From Pseudovibrio sp. JCM 19062 (GTDB lineage: Bacteria > Pseudomonadota > Alphaproteobacteria > Rhizobiales > Stappiaceae), in NCBI GenBank assembly GCA_001310715.1, contig BAXV01000065.1:1-20450 (forward strand): 20,450 nt of DNA. Reading direction: 5' to 3'. The notes beneath the pieces were generated by a model. That model saw only the letters and a program-made list of their open reading frames with translations. It was not told the origin of the DNA and did not search any database. Positions 18,385 through 20,450 of the stretch are shown here, in pieces; within the stretch, counting starts at the first letter, position 1; each line of letters opens with the position of its first letter. The position numbers and the translations under genes were made by a program.

Positions 18385-19352
18385 TTACTCTGGACGAGGC
18401 TCGTCCCAGAGGTTTTCCCAGGTGTAAGGGCTACCGGGCAGGAAATAAGAGGAATTCCCGGTCGCCCGTCGAACTTTCTTGTCCAACTGCGCGATACGCG
18501 CCATGTCATGCTCATCAAGGTCATACTCAAGCGCAGCGATGTTCTCCGCCATACGCTCTGAGTTACCGGATTTCGGCACCACAATAATGCCGTTTTGAAT
18601 TGACCACTTCAATGCGACCTGAGCTGGTGTTGCACCATGCTTCTCGGCAATTTCCACAATCACGGGATGGGTCAGGACCACATCCGTCTTCTTTGAGTCA
18701 GGCAAATCAGCAGGAACACCCCGTGCAAGTGGGAAAAACGCGGTCAGTGCGATGTTGTTATGCAAGCAATAGGAGCGCAGGTCATTCTGTTGGAAGAAGG
18801 GATGCAGCTCAACCTGATTGACTGCCGGAGCAACCCTCGCCTCCATAATGAGATCATCCAGCTTCTGGGCGCTAAAATTGGAGACACCAATCGTGTTTAC
18901 CGAACCATCATCAAAACAATCTTCCAGCACCCGCCATGTATCCATCAGGGGCACCTCTTCCAGCGTCAGATAATCCTCAGCGCTTTGAGCCTTCATGACA
19001 CCTTTCTTAAATGCCACCGGCCAGTGCATCAGATAGAGGTCCAGATAATCCACCTGCAAATCAGCAAGCGACTTCCCCAGCCCTTCTCTCACATCCTCGG
19101 GTTTGTGAAAGCTGTTCCAAAGCTTGGAGGTGATAAAGAGGTCACTGCGCTTGAGGCCATCTTCCTTCATCGCATCTGCGATCGCCTGACCAATCTCGGC
19201 TTCGTTGCCGTACAAGAACGCGCAATCGAAATGGCGATAACCAGCCTTCAACGCTGCACGAACAGCAGGATAGGTCTCTCCCTCTGCAAAGCCCACCGTA
19301 CCAAGCCGATCATTGGCATCTTGTAGCCGGTAGAAAGCGTCTTTGATCGCAT
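18385..19352 (-). CDS. aldo/keto reductase, one frame break
   Basis: About 322 residues after correction, a normal (alpha/beta)8-barrel NADPH-dependent reductase of aldehydes and ketones. The catalytic tetrad is visible: Asp and Tyr in FDCAFLYGNEAEIG, Lys in LFITSKLW, His in YLMHWPVAF. The NADPH-binding part is VVPKSGNSERMAENIAAL. The frame changes near 19300-19303; one added base joins MPMIGLGT to VGFAEGETYP. The start at 19352 (MRSKTLSTGYKMPM) has AGGGG upstream. The gene is convergent with the hydroxyacid dehydrogenase (40 nt between stops). Physiological substrate unknown. Confidence 0.9.
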
Positions 19353-19673
19353 GATATCCCCTGTCGTCTCAAAAACTTCCAGCACATGCCGGAAGGTTTT
19401 CTTATAACGTATTCAGCAGCAGATAAAGACCACAAGGCCAGCTCTCATCTTGCCTCCGAAGCGACCCCTCAAGCCACGTATTTGTTAAACACCTCAAGAG
19501 CAGCCAGCTTACGCGCGAGGTCTCCATCGAGCCATTGCCCAACGCCCTATTTCTGCATGGGTTGAACTGCGTTTAATGATTACAATCAGGAGTGAGCTAC
19601 AAGAGTTCTAAGCAATAATATTTTCTCACTTCATCCGATAAGAAAACATTGATTAAAAGTAATCTGTAGAATA
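19353..19673. other. intergenic region, possible gene remnant
   Basis: No complete gene. On the minus strand, 19469-19546 reads as a coding-like peptide GVGQWLDGDLARKLAALEV ending NKYVA and a stop, but a stop lies just before it and there is no start. It may be the tail of a lost gene. The rest, up to the Fnr-type box, is AT-rich and presumably promoter DNA. Confidence 0.3.
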
Positions 19674-19687
19674 TTGACTTATATCAA
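19674..19687. promoter_or_regulatory. Fnr/FixK-type box
   Basis: TTGACTTATATCAA matches the TTGAY-N4-ATCAA pattern bound by Fnr/FixK-class regulators. It is centred about 65 nt before the start of the Crp/Fnr gene at 19746, whose recognition helix (ETVSRVL) carries the Glu, Ser, Arg set that reads this half-site. This suggests autoregulation or control by another oxygen-responsive family member. Confidence 0.6.
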
Positions 19688-19745
19688 TGTACCCTGGAAC
19701 TGGGGACTTTACGCCAAATTACCTAAAACGCGGGGAGCTTAACAC

Positions 19746-20450
19746 ATGTCGGGGACAACCCCTCCAAAGATAGTGTCATCACCTGACCAACTTTCTTTTG
19801 AGTGTGTTCAGAAATCCTGCGGATTTGAGGGCGAAGAGTGCATCTGCCGCCCAATGCATTTTCATTTTGACAAAGCAGAATTACGCTCCGCCAGAACCAT
19901 CGAATTGAACGATGGAGACCAGCTCGCACCGGAAGATTTCTCAGAACCTGTCGTCTTTGCAGTCCTCAATGGTGTAATCGCTGTCGAGAGCCACTTGAGT
20001 GATGGCCGCCGCTCTCTGCTCACGCTCCGCTTCCCGGGCGAATATCTGGACATGAACCGTGCCGATCGGCATGCATCAGGTGAAGTCGTCGCGCTCGCGC
20101 CTACAAGTGTGAAGCTCGTTCCGCGTGGTATCTTTGAAGAACTGCTTCTGAAGGATGCCAATCTGCGCCGCATCTATTGGCGTCGAGCAACCGACATCAT
20201 GCACCAGCAGTTTGACCATTCCTCTGATCTGGGCAAAAAAACGCCGACAGAGCGCATGGCCTCGTTTATCTTCGAACTCCGCAACCGCCTGAGCATTCCG
20301 CGCTTTGTAGAGGAGTTCACACTCCCGATCTCAAGGCAGTCCATCGCGGACTACCTCGGCCTGCGTGCTGAAACCGTAAGCCGTGTTCTCAAAGGTCTGG
20401 AGAAAGAAGGCGCCGTCAAACTGATTGGCAAACACAAGATCGCAATTCTC
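19746..20450 (+). CDS. Crp/Fnr-family transcriptional regulator (3' end outside window)
   Basis: 235 codons are visible, open to the window edge. The cyclic-nucleotide-binding-like barrel runs from about residue 40 to 150 (VVFAVLNGVIAVESHLSDGRRSLLTLRFPGEYL), followed by the dimer helix (KDANLRRIYWRRATDIMHQQF) and an HTH with ISRQSIADYLGLRAETVSRVLKGLEKEGAV. The N-terminus has four cysteines, C20, C25, C32 and C34, in a C-x4-C-x6-C-x-C arrangement. No cysteine follows them, so the central fourth ligand of E. coli Fnr (Cys122) has no counterpart. The protein could be a variant iron-sulfur oxygen or NO sensor, or a zinc or thiol switch. The box at 19674 points to an anaerobic or microoxic regulon. 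Confidence 0.9.
   Translation, partial: MSGTTPPKIVSSPDQLSFECVQKSCGFEGEECICRPMHFHFDKAELRSARTIELNDGDQLAPEDFSEPVVFAVLNGVIAVESHLSDGRRSLLTLRFPGEYLDMNRADRHASGEVVALAPTSVKLVPRGIFEELLLKDANLRRIYWRRATDIMHQQFDHSSDLGKKTPTERMASFIFELRNRLSIPRFVEEFTLPISRQSIADYLGLRAETVSRVLKGLEKEGAVKLIGKHKIAIL

Noticed and set aside
1..20450. CRISPR arrays, tRNA or rRNA genes, integrases, transposases, toxin-antitoxin or defence genes
   Set aside because: Looked for on both strands; none recognised. The only repeats are the dyads and the paired intergenic repeats listed above.

Overview
The window reads as ordinary chromosomal DNA of an alphaproteobacterium. GC content is moderate, and the gene families (YaiI, Tex, HxlR, DMT exporter, DmpA-type peptidase, GntR/FCD, Crp/Fnr) fit the Rhizobiales/Stappiaceae, for example a Pseudovibrio-like genome. 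The genus is an inference from general style, not a database match.

Layout. Positions 1-422 hold short GC-rich dyad repeats and no convincing gene. Positions 423-4867 are a minus-strand block: yaiI, an amidase-signature hydrolase, and the transcription accessory factor tex with its own terminator. Positions 4868-8385 are looser: an SdaC/HAAAP-type amino-acid permease (5119-6397) lies between two copies of an intergenic repeat, followed by a two-domain SpoIIAA-like protein preceded by a striking inverted repeat. An AT-rich stretch carries a lone sulfotransferase (8386-9148). A divergent hxlR / EamA exporter pair (9650-10978) sits between a displaced copy of the 3' end of a RecD-like helicase gene and the intact helicase gene (11123-12232). 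Next come glutamate decarboxylase (12410-13784), a minus-strand GntR regulator, P1 (DmpA-type) peptidase and APH-type kinase group (13814-16847), a candidate 37-residue membrane protein (17161-17274), a D-2-hydroxyacid dehydrogenase, an aldo/keto reductase, and a partial Crp/Fnr regulator with an Fnr-type box in front of it.

The dominant feature is reading-frame damage. Eleven of sixteen recognisable genes are broken by frame changes, about 19 in all. At nearly every break the family sequence is restored by adding one base, usually in a short homopolymer. After correction every gene length becomes a multiple of three and matches its family. I read this as under-called homopolymers in the sequencing rather than mass pseudogenisation, and I describe these genes as intact with frame corrections.

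Functionally the region is a mix of housekeeping genes (tex, yaiI, helicase) and metabolic or transport modules with local regulators. I did not find a coherent new multi-gene system. The best leads are the hxlR-eamA cassette flanked by direct repeats, the Crp/Fnr protein with an atypical cysteine cluster, and the small membrane protein with a structured leader.
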